Assembly (NCBI GenBank): GCA_964480945.1
Contig: CAYZRX010000074.1
Coordinates: 1 to 19,722, forward strand
DNA: 19,722 bases
From: VGWB01 sp964480945
GTDB lineage: Bacteria; Bacteroidota; Ignavibacteria; UBA10030
Direction: 5' to 3'
A program made the position numbers and the translations under genes. This document shows, piece after piece, positions 1 through 8,645 of this stretch (positions are counted from its first letter, which is position 1; each line of letters opens with the position of its first letter). Below the pieces are notes generated by a model. It was not told the DNA's origin, ran no database searches, and saw only the letters and a list, made by a program, of their open reading frames with translations.

Positions 1-2
1 CG

Positions 3-92
3 ATCATGTATCCGACGGCCTCCGTGGACGTAGAAGTAGACAGCATCGGAACACTGGTTCTGTGGAAATATGGTGGCAACTTCGAGTATTAA
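3..92 (+). CDS. C-terminal tail of an unidentified protein (5' end outside window)
   Basis: The third frame is open from the left edge to a TAA at 90-92 and encodes about 29 residues ending TLVLWKYGGNFEY. The composition is protein-like (alternating hydrophobic and polar, as in a beta strand), and the stop sits 53 bases before the next gene on the same strand, which has its own strong ribosome site. The piece is too short to assign to a family. It could be the end of a secreted or lipoprotein gene. Its reality is inferred only from the open frame and its position. Confidence 0.35.
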   Translation: MMYPTASVDVEVDSIGTLVLWKYGGNFEY

Positions 93-145
93 TCCTTCGC
101 AGCAGTAGCGGTGTGCGAATCAGAAACTGAGGTAAGGAGAGAAAC

Positions 146-571
146 ATGGAAGGTCAGGAAGGGTCGCGTTCTCTGATGTCAATGGACTGGAGATGGGTGT
201 TCGTGACGTACTGCTTCTTCGTCTTGTTCGTCCTTTTCCCCACGTATCTCGCTGATGATCTCGCGGGGTGGTTTCGATTGCACGGACGAGGGTGGAGTTT
301 GTTTGAACAGGGCGTGGGGGTAGCAATCGTGAGCGCGTATGTTGGCTTTCGCTCGAAACGGATCACCATGTTCGAACCCGGGATCGCCTCGGTATTGTGT
401 TTACTTACTTGTCTTGCACCGACAACTAGTTCATGGGATCTTGTACGAAGTGAGGTTAGGATCGCCCTGCTATTTTATTTTCTTCTCCTCTTTATATTGG
501 CGTTTCTGGTAGGTGTTGGCGGCGCGGCCGTCGGCGAATGGCTGCAGATGCGCAAGGAGAAGAGCAACTAG
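146..571 (+). CDS. Hypothetical small integral membrane protein, four predicted helices
   Basis: This 141-residue protein starts at an ATG behind a clear ribosome site (AAGGAG, about 133-138). Hydrophobic stretches at roughly residues 17-35, 52-68, 77-92 and 105-128 suggest four membrane helices. A conserved-looking loop (DDLAGWFRLHGRGWSLFEQG) joins the first two, and a basic tail (MRKEKSN) ends the protein. I do not recognise the family and see no catalytic motif. Its stop codon TAG lies inside the first unit of the palindrome array that separates it from the ECF sigma gene. It may be an envelope partner of that sigma/anti-sigma module, but this is only positional inference. Confidence 0.7.
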   Translation: MEGQEGSRSLMSMDWRWVFVTYCFFVLFVLFPTYLADDLAGWFRLHGRGWSLFEQGVGVAIVSAYVGFRSKRITMFEPGIASVLCLLTCLAPTTSSWDLVRSEVRIALLFYFLLLFILAFLVGVGGAAVGEWLQMRKEKSN

Positions 572-690
572 ACCTTCCGAAGGTTTCCCCCGCCTTCTCT
601 AGACCTTCGGAAGGTTTCACACCGGGTTCCCCACGCTAACCTTCCGAAGGGTCCCTCGCGCTTTTCACCCCAACCTTCGGAAGGTTTCCA
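568..690. repeat. Four-copy palindrome array, core CCTTCSGAAGG, alternating centre base
   Basis: The 11-bp core occurs at 573-583, 604-614, 640-650 and 674-684. The centre alternates C, G, C, G, so successive copies are reverse complements of each other. Copies 1 and 2 extend to 20 bases (CTAGACCTTCSGAAGGTTTC) that differ only at that base; copy 4 keeps the 3' GGTTTC and copy 3 is degenerate (GGGTCC). Start-to-start spacing is 31, 36 and 34 bp, roughly three helical turns. The array fills most of the gap between the membrane protein and the ECF sigma gene. It could be a set of operators, a transcript-end structure or REP-like DNA; the sequence alone does not decide. Confidence 0.8.
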
Positions 691-755
691 GCCAGAGCAA
701 CTTTTCCACGCTTTCTGCATCTTTAGAAGCGGCCCCACCTCCCAGGGAGGAATTG

Positions 756-1295
756 TTGAATTCTAGCTCCGAACAAGAGCTCATTGAAGAGCTTCAGCGC
801 GGGAATCAGCGCGCCTTCGCAGCGGTGTATCAAGAATTCGGCGAAGGGGTCTTCGCTTACTGCCTGAAGATCCTTGCGGACCGTCAGCTTGCTGAGGACG
901 TCGTGCAAGAAACGTTTCTCAAGGTGCAACAGCACGCGCAGTCGGTTCAGCGCAACGAGTCGTTCAGGTCGTGGATCTTCCGGATCGCGCGCAACGAAGC
1001 GCTGATGCAGCTGCGGAAGAGACGCCTGGACGGTCAACTCAATGGCGCTTCGGTTTGGAACGAGGAGACGCCGCATGAGCAGCTCGTTGCCCTGGAACAC
1101 GCGGAAATTGTGAACCGGCTGCTGGACAGTCTGAAGCGCGAATACCGCGAGGTGCTGGTGCTGCTGGTGTATGAGCAGATGTCGTACGCAGAGATCGCCG
1201 CGATCACCGGCGCGACGGAAAGCTCCGTGAAATCCAGAATCTTCCGGGCGCGCAAGGAAATGATCAGGAAACTCAAGCCGTATGTGAAGGAATGA
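756..1295 (+). CDS. ECF-type RNA polymerase sigma factor (sigma-70 family)
   Basis: About 179 residues, the usual length for an extracytoplasmic-function sigma factor. Region 2 lies at about residues 11-90 (QRAFAAVYQEFGEGVFAYCL, then DRQLAEDVVQETFLKV, then SFRSWIFRIARNEAL), and region 4 at about 120-172 (LDSLKREYREVLVL..YEQMSYAEIAAITGATESSVKSRIFRAR), which holds the helix-turn-helix for the -35 element. There is no ATG at the 5' end; two consecutive TTG codons at 753 and 756 follow AGGGAGG (744-750). I chose 756 because it leaves 5 bases of spacing rather than 2. The gene is followed by a zinc-finger anti-sigma gene, the classic ECF pair, so activity is probably controlled by sequestration at the membrane. 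Confidence 0.92.
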   Translation: MNSSSEQELIEELQRGNQRAFAAVYQEFGEGVFAYCLKILADRQLAEDVVQETFLKVQQHAQSVQRNESFRSWIFRIARNEALMQLRKRRLDGQLNGASVWNEETPHEQLVALEHAEIVNRLLDSLKREYREVLVLLVYEQMSYAEIAAITGATESSVKSRIFRARKEMIRKLKPYVKE

Positions 1296-1331
1296 ACCCA
1301 CCATGTGGTTCCGCTGAGAGGAGGAAAGATC

Positions 1332-1363
1332 CCTCCCCCTATTAGGGGGAGGTTAGGAGGAGG
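1332..1363. repeat. C/G-rich hairpin repeat between sigma and anti-sigma genes
   Basis: CCTCCCCCTA (1332-1341) and TAGGGGGAGG (1343-1352) are perfect inverted arms around one base. The 3' part, ATTAGGGG then AGGTTAGGA (from 1341), matches 20 of 23 positions in the mosaic between ftsA and ftsZ (11393-11415). This marks it as a fragment of a dispersed repeat family rather than a gene-specific structure. It sits in the 111-bp spacer of the sigma/anti-sigma pair, upstream of the anti-sigma ribosome site, and could lower read-through or translation of the anti-sigma gene. That role is inference. Confidence 0.6.
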
Positions 1364-1406
1364 TTACAAAGGGGCAAAGTCTTGGGGGTTATTACTGGAG
1401 GACTGC

Positions 1407-1868
1407 ATGATGAACCACGAACAGTACCAGCAGCTGGTAAGCCAGTTCATCGATCACGAGCTCGGGCCGGAGTCCGAGCAGGAGCTCTTTGTGCATCTTG
1501 GTGCCTGCACCGAGTGTCGAGTTTTTCTGAGAGCGTCGTGGCAGCTTCAAGCTGATATTTTCGCGACGAAGCCAAAAGGAGCTTCTGCATTTAGCATGAG
1601 CAAAACCAGAGACGTCGCAACGGTCTCTCGGGCGCAACGGAACCGCGTCACAGGCGTGCTTGCTCTGATCTGGCGGAAGAAAATCCCGATACCGGTCACG
1701 GCTGCGTTGGTTGTCATCGTGCTGGCAGGTAGCATTGCCTTGAGTGTTCTGTGGATTCGCCCGCAGGAGAAAGCTGTAAACACCAGGCCAGAAGTTGTTT
1801 ACGTTCCGCGCCTGCCGGCGATACAAGTCATCGGGTTTTATCCGCCTAAGAACGATTCGAAGCGATAA
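1407..1868 (+). CDS. Membrane-anchored zinc-finger anti-sigma factor (ZAS type)
   Basis: This 153-residue protein starts at tandem ATG codons (1407, 1410) behind GGAGG (1398-1402). The frame is open further upstream, but that part is the repeat spacer. The N-terminal cytoplasmic part carries the ZAS signature H-x3-C-x2-C (His30, Cys34, Cys37 in VHLGACTECR). One membrane helix follows at about residues 93-117 (IPIPVTAALVVIVLAGSIAL), then a short outer tail ending YPPKNDSKR. Known ZAS proteins hold their cognate ECF sigma at the membrane until cleaved or released. The partner here should be the sigma factor just upstream. The outer segment is short, so the signal is probably sensed by another protein, perhaps the TonB_C protein that begins 12 bases downstream. 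Confidence 0.85.
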   Translation: MMNHEQYQQLVSQFIDHELGPESEQELFVHLGACTECRVFLRASWQLQADIFATKPKGASAFSMSKTRDVATVSRAQRNRVTGVLALIWRKKIPIPVTAALVVIVLAGSIALSVLWIRPQEKAVNTRPEVVYVPRLPAIQVIGFYPPKNDSKR

Positions 1869-1880
1869 AGGAGTTGAGCC

Positions 1881-3050
1881 ATGACAAAGTCAATTCTCGC
1901 GGTCACACTGCTTTGGTGTTGTCTGAACGCCTGCGGCCGGCAAACTGCTAATGGCCAGGAAAAACTGAAGCCGCCCTTCGTCAAAGGCATGGTGATCGAC
2001 TTCGTCACTAGGTCGCCAATCAATGGGGCAAAAGTGTCAATTGAAGGCGCCAAATGGGAAGCGTACACCGACCACAATGGGGAATTTGAGCTAGAGGGGT
2101 GGAAGCCGGGAGCGTACACTGTCCGGATAATACGCGCTGGCTATAAACCCCTCCTCTGCAAGAACTTTCAGATTAGAGAGGGCGGACTGTACGCGTCATT
2201 TGTTCTCAAAGCGGGCAGTCCGAATGACAAACCGCTCGTTCGGGATGATCGGCCGCTTGGACAATTCGTGATCGATGAAGATGCAGAACCGATCGAGAAA
2301 ACCGATCCGGTGTATCCCGAGTCAGCTCTCAGAGACAAGGTAGAGGGAACAGTGCTCTTGAATGTGTATGTGAACGAAGAAGGGGATGTTGTCAGCGCAT
2401 CGATTGCCCAAGGCGTCCGTGAAGATCTGAACAGGGCGGCAATGGAAGCCATCCAGTATTTCAAGTTCAAGCCGGCGAAAGTGAAAGGCAAACCGGTGGG
2501 CGTACCGATCACGATCCCATTCACGTTCAAACTCGCTGATAGATCGACCGCCTTTCCACTCAAGCTCGCGGAAGGAGCGTTGACCGCCGAGGATATTGCA
2601 AGTGCTCTTGACTATCTTGGGGTTCACATGTATCGATTCACGTATGAGCTCCCATACAAGCACAAGCTCACGTTGTCTCTTGACAAATATCTCGACGGCA
2701 AGCTTAAGGATTCGAAGAGCACTCGCATCGGCAGCTCGCAACCTGGGAAACACGATATTGCAATCTTCAAGTACGAGAAAAACGATAGCATTCAGTTCAC
2801 TGTGAAAGTCACCGCCGGGTCGGGCGTGTACAAGAGCATAACATTCGGGAAGATCTCGGTGAAGGGGTTTCCTTCAACAGTTTGGTCCCCATTCTCCAAC
2901 GTGCAAATGCAATCCGGCATAAAGGCGCCGTTCTCCGCTTTTGTTCTAAGTTCAGAAGGAGTGCGGGTCACGCCTCGCGAACCGCTGGAGAGCATCGTGT
3001 CAAAAAACAAGTTCGTCATTGTTGCTTCCGTTGAGCTTCAGCTTGAGTAG
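1881..3050 (+). CDS. Secreted protein: carboxypeptidase-like regulatory domain + TonB C-terminal domain + unknown C-terminal region
   Basis: 389 residues; start ATG follows AAAGGAG at good spacing. The N-terminus is a signal peptide with a possible lipobox (LNAC, Cys18), so it may be a lipoprotein. Residues about 33-110 look like a carboxypeptidase-regulatory-like beta sandwich (GMVIDFVTRSPINGAKVSI, TDHNGEFELEGWKPGAYTV, AGYKPL). Residues about 135-218 match a TonB C-terminal domain (DPVYPESALRDKVEGTVLLN, YVNEEGDVVSASI, AMEAIQYFKFKPAKVKGKPV, IPFTFKL). Residues 219-389 are beta-strand-like and not recognised. It lacks a TonB proline-rich spanner, so it is probably not a classic energy transducer. 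It is likely co-transcribed with the sigma/anti-sigma pair (12-base gap) and may sense or remodel something at the outer envelope. Confidence 0.8.
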   Translation: MTKSILAVTLLWCCLNACGRQTANGQEKLKPPFVKGMVIDFVTRSPINGAKVSIEGAKWEAYTDHNGEFELEGWKPGAYTVRIIRAGYKPLLCKNFQIREGGLYASFVLKAGSPNDKPLVRDDRPLGQFVIDEDAEPIEKTDPVYPESALRDKVEGTVLLNVYVNEEGDVVSASIAQGVREDLNRAAMEAIQYFKFKPAKVKGKPVGVPITIPFTFKLADRSTAFPLKLAEGALTAEDIASALDYLGVHMYRFTYELPYKHKLTLSLDKYLDGKLKDSKSTRIGSSQPGKHDIAIFKYEKNDSIQFTVKVTAGSGVYKSITFGKISVKGFPSTVWSPFSNVQMQSGIKAPFSAFVLSSEGVRVTPREPLESIVSKNKFVIVASVELQLE

Positions 3051-3068
3051 CTGCTCATGTGTCAGGCA

Positions 3069-3114
3069 GATGTCCGACTTCACACACGTCTCGCGATGTC
3101 AGAAGTCGGGCATC
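3069..3114. repeat. Dispersed hairpin repeat, copy 1 (ATGTCCGACTTC arms)
   Basis: Arms GATGTCCGACTTC (3069-3081) and GAAGTCGGGCATC (3102-3114) pair with a single G-T wobble around a 20-base loop. The same arms occur at 18778-18826 between murD and ftsW. It lies 19 bases after the TonB_C gene stop and could stop or protect the 3' end of that transcript, but no T-run follows on either strand, so it is not a standard intrinsic terminator. The rest of the 256-base spacer holds only a possible promoter and the ribosome site of the next gene. Confidence 0.75.
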
Positions 3115-3133
3115 GAGAAATGCACTTCCCCCA

Positions 3134-3162
3134 TTGACACTTCACGCCGATTTCTCTAGCTT
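3134..3162 (+). promoter_or_regulatory. Possible sigma-70-type promoter for the TPR-thioredoxin gene
   Basis: A perfect TTGACA (3134-3139) is followed after 17 bases by TAGCTT (3157-3162), a poor -10 match (3 of 6). It lies about 145 bases upstream of the ATG at 3307 and just after the hairpin repeat, which would make the thioredoxin gene a separate transcription unit. Core promoters in this group are often not Escherichia-like, so this is a weak call. Confidence 0.3.
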
Positions 3163-3306
3163 GTCCTACCACGCTTCCTGGAGTAATGAAGGCACCAGTT
3201 GTTGATTCTTCGCCGCTGTGATTGCTCTTCAGAGTAATTCGGAGAATCACTGTGAGGCAAAGAACCTCTCGTGGCTCGACCATTTGCCAGTCTAAGGAGA
3301 TATGTG

Positions 3307-5109
3307 ATGAGGCTGTACCTTGTTGTCGTGTTGCTTTCTCTCGTTGCACAGAGCCCGAACGCAGTTGGCCAAGACAAGAGCGCCGACTCGCTGTTCGTCG
3401 CGGCGCAGGAGGCACATCGCCAGGCAATGGATCTGCTCAAGCAAGGAGAGAAAACGCACGCGCTGAAAACGATGTACCAGGCCACCGACCTCTTCCGGGA
3501 ATATCAAGATAGCTTTCCGAACAAAGCCGACAGCATCCGGCCAGTTTTCGAATCACTTCTCAAGAAGGAACCGCAGAGCCCTGTCTACAACTACCTGGTG
3601 GCGCGCACCCTTCTCACGCCGCAAGCGGATACGGCGGCGCGCTCGAAAGCCAGGCAGTACCTTGAGCGAGCCCTCGACATCGACTCATCGTACGTGTGGC
3701 CGTATATGGGCTTCGGTTCCCTGTCCATTACGAAAGGGGATTATGCCGGGGCGGCACGATATTATGAGAGAGCCGTCCACGCTGACTCTACGTTCGACCT
3801 TGCTTACTCCTACCTCGTCGGTGCTTATGAGAGAATGGGCAAAGGAGACGAAGCCGTGAAGCTCCGACATATGCTGGTGCAGAGAGATTCTACATCGGAA
3901 ACGGGATCCTTCTCTCTCGTTGATCTGGCGAGACGCTCGAACGACGCGGCTGAGAAACAGGACCTGTACTGGAAAGCCATCAGGTTGACGAAAACCGACT
4001 GGGTGAAACAGTCCGCGTATCGAGAACTTATGTGGCTGCTGAGCAAGGAGAATCCGGATTCCGCAGACGCCCTCGCTCACAGGGTACTCTCCTCGGAAAT
4101 TGGGAAGGATCGTGCGGTAAGGCAGACCGCTTATTTGACGATTTTCGAGAATCTGAAGAGAACGGGAAGGGACAAAATCCCCGCGTTCGCTGAAGAAGTG
4201 CTCGCCGGAACAGATCCCTCACTGGCGGCACAAGTGGGCTGGTTCTGCCTCGACTCGCTGCAGAATGTACCACTCGCTCTGAAGTGTCTTCAACGGGCAT
4301 ATCAAGTCTGCACAAAAGAAAATGTCGGAAACAGGATCATCTTTGGGTCGAACATCCCCGACGAGAGGCTCGAACAGGTTGCGAGCAGCTTCCGCTCTGG
4401 GTTCATCGCCCGGACGCTCGGATGGGCGTACTATCAAACAAAAGACTACGCCGACGCTGAGAAATATCTGAAGGAATCGGTCCCCGAAGCGCTGAAGAGC
4501 ACGTACCCGATTGCGCTCTACAAACTCGGGTATACTCTCGAGGCAGAGGGAAAGAAGGAGGAAGCGATCGAGTGGCTCGCCAAGGGGCTGGCAATAAAGT
4601 ATGACAAGCAGGCGATGGAAGCGCTCGAAAAACTGCTGGCGGAGACTCACTCCAAGCAGAACGCCGAGCAGATGATCGACGCCGAGCGGCGGAAGGGAGC
4701 TGAGCCTGCCATTGATTTCAAGCTTGCATCATTGCGAGGGGATTCGGTTCAGTTGTCGAAGTTCAGAGGGAAGGTCGTGATGATAGATTTCTGGGCAACG
4801 TGGTGCGGGCCGTGCGTGTCTGAGTTGCCGAATCTCGTGAAGCTCTACAGCAAGTATTCCCGCAATCCCAACGTTGTCTTCCTCAGCATCGACGCGAACG
4901 AGCCAAGCTCTGTCATCAAACCGTTCATGGAGAAGAACAACTACGCGTTCACGGTCTTACTGGGCAACTTGACGGATGTGGTGAAGTCGTACGGGGTCGA
5001 GGGGATCCCTACGAAGTTCCTGATCGACCGGAGCGGGCGAATTCAATTCAAGCACGTTGGCGGCGGGCCGGATCCGAAGGTGATCGACGAGCTGAGCAAG
5101 GAGATCGAC
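3307..5109 (+). CDS. Secreted TPR-repeat protein with C-terminal TlpA/ResA-like thioredoxin domain (3' end in assembly gap)
   Basis: 601 codons are readable before the run of N. The start is the ATG at 3307, 7 bases after AAGGAG (3294-3299); an upstream in-frame GTG (3271) has no such site. Residues 1-22 form a signal peptide (MRLYLVVVLLSLVAQ..). Residues about 25-450 are helical repeats of TPR type (YVWPYMGFGSLSITKGDYAG, YYERAV, GWAYYQTKDYADAEKYL, EGKKEEAIEWLAKGLAI). Residues about 464-600 form a thioredoxin fold with WCGPC (499-503) after KVVMIDFWAT and the cis-proline GIPTKF (568). It probably acts in the periplasm as a thiol-disulfide enzyme, with the repeats choosing the partner. The domain is almost complete at residue 601, so only a few residues are likely missing. 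Confidence 0.88.
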
Positions 5110-5209
5110 NNNNNNNNNNNNNNNNNNNNNNNNNNNNNNNNNNNNNNNNNNNNNNNNNNNNNNNNNNNNNNNNNNNNNNNNNNNNNNNNNNNNNNNNNNN
5201 NNNNNNNNN
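5110..5209. other. Assembly gap (100 N)
   Basis: A run of exactly 100 unknown bases, the common placeholder for a scaffold gap of unknown size. It removes the 3' ends of two converging genes, the + strand thioredoxin gene and the - strand DUF4175-like gene, along with any terminator between them. The true distance, and even the join itself, cannot be judged here. Confidence 0.98.
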
Positions 5210-8200
5210 CTCCGTTTTCTGCAGCGCATCGAAATACTTCCGGATCAGCTCCTGGTAGTCCTTCGAATATCCCTGCTGGAGAGCCTTGAGGAGATCGTCC
5301 ATGATCCTGTTCTGTCCTTCGAGCGTTGAAGCGTCAAGCTCGCCTGGACTGCGGCGCGCAATCTCTTTCCCCGTCTCCGCTTTTCGCCTCTTTTCGTAAT
5401 CCCGCTCCCGCATCGACTTCGAGGCATCCAAGAGTCGGGACAAAATCCGCTCCTGCCGGTGGATGGTCTCCGGGTTGACGTTGTTCTGCTCGAGGTTGCG
5501 AACAACCTCCTTCATATCCTCGGCGATCCCGTCGAGATCGCCCAGGATCTTCTTCTGCTCGCCGCTTGCTTCGGCTTCCTTGGAGAGTTGCTCCAGCGAT
5601 TTCCTTACGGCTTCCTGACCGACCGCAATCCGCGCCGCCTCGGCCGCCTGCTGCATCTGGAGCGTTTGCATGTTGATCGATTCCTGCTTGCCGGCCAGCA
5701 TTTGAAGCTGCTGCAGCAGCCCGCCCATACCGGTCCCGCCCCCTTGCATCATCGATTTCATGGCCTTCTGAACCTGCATCGCTGCCTTGTTGAGCGATCC
5801 CATGGCAAGCCCCTGCTCCTGCGAAGCGCCGAATCCGTTCCGGACCTCCAGGGCGTTCATCGCGGTCCGCATGTGCATCATCGCATCACCGATCGCACGT
5901 CCCATCTCCGGCGTCACCGCAAACGAGCGTTTCGAGAGCTCCACCAGGCCGTTGATCACGTTGCCCATGTCGCGAATGACCTCCATCTGCCCCTCCGCGT
6001 TCTGGCGGAGCTGGGGGGAGTTCGGCGGAGCGTTCTGTGATTGATCCTTCAAGTCTTCCTGTTGCTTCGAAAGCTCCAACAAATTGTTGATCGATCGACG
6101 GAGCTCGTTCAACACGTGCTGCATCTGCCGTTGGAGCATCTCCTGCTGAATCGACTGGAGCTGGCTTGTGATGCTCTGGAGCTGCTGCTGAACTTGGCCC
6201 TGCGTTCCCTGCGCCTGTTGAGACTGGCCTTCCTTGAGCTGGTTTGCAGCCTGCTTCATCTGTTCGGCAAGCTGCTGTTGCCGCATCTGATCGTTTAGCT
6301 TCTGCATTTTGTCGACCGGCATCTCGGCAAAGAACTCCTCCATCCGCTTCTGAACATCCGCGGCGGCCTTCTCGAGCTCCTTCTGGCTTTCCGCAAGGTC
6401 GTTTTGCTTCTTCGCCATATCGTTGAGCGTCTGCTGATCGGCGGGCGGTTTGCTCGTCTGGTCGCTCAGCTCCTTTTGCGTCTTCTGCATTTCCTCCGCA
6501 CGCTTTCGCGTCTCATCCAGCTTCTGCTCGATTTGAATTCGTTTCAAAAGGTCGATGGTGCGTTCGAGGCTCTGGCGGAACTGCTCCTCGGAGAAGGTCA
6601 GCTTCTGCATCGCCTGCTGCAGCTGCTCCTTGGTGATGTTCTGCATCGCCATCTGCATTTGCTTCAGAGCCTGCTGGAGTTCCGAGGAATTCAGCTGGTC
6701 GAACAGCTGCTGCAGCTCAAGATACTTCTCCAGCGTCTCCGGCGAGAGGACCTTCTGCTGGTCCATCTTCTGGACCATCTCGTTGAGGCGGTTTTGCACC
6801 TCGTTCATTTTTTTCTGAAGATCCTGATACTGCTTTGCCATCTCCTCCAGCTTCTTCTGCTGATGCCAGTCCATCTCCTTGTTCTGTTTCATGTCCTGAT
6901 TGATGGACTCGATCTTCTCCTTCAGCTGCTTGGCTTCTTCCAGGGTCTGCTTGAGGTCTTCGATGGAGGTCTCGTGTCCCTTGTCAAGCTCGGTGAAGAC
7001 TTCCTCCAGAGACGGGAGACGGATGAGGAAGATCCGGCTTCGCGCGCTCTTCGGCCCCCTAACGGCGTCGTTATCGAATGCCTCGGCGAAATATTCGACG
7101 ACGTCCTCGGGGACGAGGCGCATCGGTGATAGATCCCAGGTGTAGGGTACTTCAAGCTGCGCCCCGGCCGGTGTCGGAAGTGGAAGAGCGTTGAACTTGT
7201 ACGTGTCCCACGGTTTTTCGTATCGGGAGTGTATGAGCCGATAGCTCAGCCTGAGGCTCGAGATGCCGAAGTCGTCTTTGGCCTGAACGAGGAGCGGAAG
7301 GAATTGATCTCCCGCGAGGTCGATGTTGCGCCCCGGCTGTTCGATCGCGACGATCGGTGCTTCGTCCGGCACCAGCTTGATCTGATAGTTGACGGGATCG
7401 GCGTTGGAAAGAGTGTCTTTATCCGTGATCTCGAGGTGGTACTCCGTCTCTGTTTCGAGCGGAAAGAATCCCGAGAACTTCTGATCGCGGATTGTCAGTG
7501 GGAGCAGCTTGCCGTTTCCGAAGACGATCCGGCCGCGCTCGAGGTCCTTGCTCGCCGCTCCGGTGAGGGAGACCCTCGTCCCGGGCAGGCCCGAGACCTC
7601 CCCAACAAACTCGTCCTGGACGCGCGGCGGGAGCTTTGAGTACGACGGAAAATCGAGACGGACCTTGAACGATCTGATGATCGGCCGATCGATGACCGAG
7701 AGCAGGTAGTGATCGCTCGCGACATCTGAGAGCCGGGCGAAATACTCCGTCGAGCTCCGGACGCTCTGCAACACCGTCCGGTAAAGGCCCGTCGAGTCCG
7801 GGCGCAAATCCATTCTCTCGTAGGCCGACTGTCCTTCCTGTCGCCAGAGAAGCTCGAGCGCTCCGTCGCCCGGCAGGGAACCGTCCAGGGATGTTGCGTG
7901 AACCCTGACGCCGACCTCCACCGCTTGACCTTTCGTCACCTCTTTGTTCCCCGGGGATATTTCGAAGATGAATTCCGGCGGTGTGACGAACTCTGTGTTG
8001 AAATGAACGAGACGGAACAGAGAATTGTAGAACTGTGTCGGGCTGGTGATGGCCACGAGAATTGCTCCAACCATGCTGAGCAGGAAGAAATTACGCGCGC
8101 GTTTGACAGGCCCGCGATCGGCGGAGCTGGTGAAATCGAGGCCGCTGATATTCTCCCCCAGGTCCGCGAACGAAGCGTCGACGAGCTCGGGCGAGTAGAG

Positions 8201-8581
8201 AGACGTTCCCGAGCTGATCTCTTTGTCGAGCTGGAGCAGGTTCAGGAGGCGATCGTGGATCTGGGGAAAGAACGTTCCGATCTGAGCGGCGAGAGCGAAA
8301 TCATTGATCGAACGGAGAACCCCGAGGGAGCGAAGCAGCGGCTGGAGGACATGCCAGGCCAGTAGAACAAGGAAGAGGGCGGCGAGAGCCAGAAAGAGAA
8401 CTGTTCGACCGGTTGTGCCAAGTACGAACAGCAGCTCGAAGAGAGCCGCGATGACAATGGAGAGCACGATCGTTGTGCCGAACACCAGCATGCCGGATTG
8501 AAGCTCGACTCTATGTCGCCGGGTGCGGACAGAATCCAGGCGTTGATGAATGTCGGTCAATATTGAAGAAGATGAAGCCAA
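5210..8581 (-). CDS. Very large membrane-anchored coiled-coil protein, DUF4175-like (3' end in assembly gap)
   Basis: 1124 codons are readable before the gap. Two adjacent membrane helices lie at about residues 30-54 and 60-83, and a third at about 163-180. A beta-rich extracytoplasmic part follows (about 195-520; ends YFAEAFDNDAVRGPKSARS). Next comes a Gln/Glu/Lys-rich coiled coil from about 525 to at least 840 (EEAKQLKEKIESINQDMKQN, QQAMQKLTFSEEQFRQSLER), with Gln/Met-rich helices to about 1110. This layout fits the DUF4175 family, often found near DUF4159 and MoxR/BatA-type genes; function is unknown, perhaps an envelope scaffold. The start is TTG at 8581 with no ribosome site, and an in-frame stop lies at 8603-8605. 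The start abuts the AT-rich repeat, so the original 5' end may have been replaced. Confidence 0.75.
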
Positions 8582-8593
8582 AATGGTTGAATG

Positions 8594-8625
8594 GTTAACT
8601 AGTTAATTGGTTAATTGGTGAATGA
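8594..8625. repeat. G-phased octad tract, left flank of the four-helix-bundle gene
   Basis: Four 8-base units lie end to end on the + strand: GTTAACTA, GTTAATTG, GTTAATTG, GTGAATGA. Part of this, GTTAATTGGTGAAT (8610-8623), is a perfect 14-bp inverted match to 9047-9060 on the other side of the gene. The tract is far more A+T-rich than its surroundings. It occupies the spacer between the four-helix-bundle stop and the DUF4175-like start. Confidence 0.8.
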
Positions 8626-8645
8626 GCGTACGGGGGGCGATCCTC

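Noticed and set aside
568..690. CRISPR array
   Set aside because: Repeats are 11-20 base palindromes with spacers too short and unlike, only four copies with alternating centres, and no cas gene.
3069..3114. Intrinsic terminator for the TonB_C gene
   Set aside because: The stem is good but no T-run follows on either strand, and the same arms recur at 18778-18826, so it is listed as a dispersed repeat.
6404..7129. Leucine-rich + strand frame opposite the coiled-coil gene
   Set aside because: The Leu/His richness is the reverse reading of Gln/Lys/Glu/Met codons of the coiled coil; not an independent leucine-rich protein.
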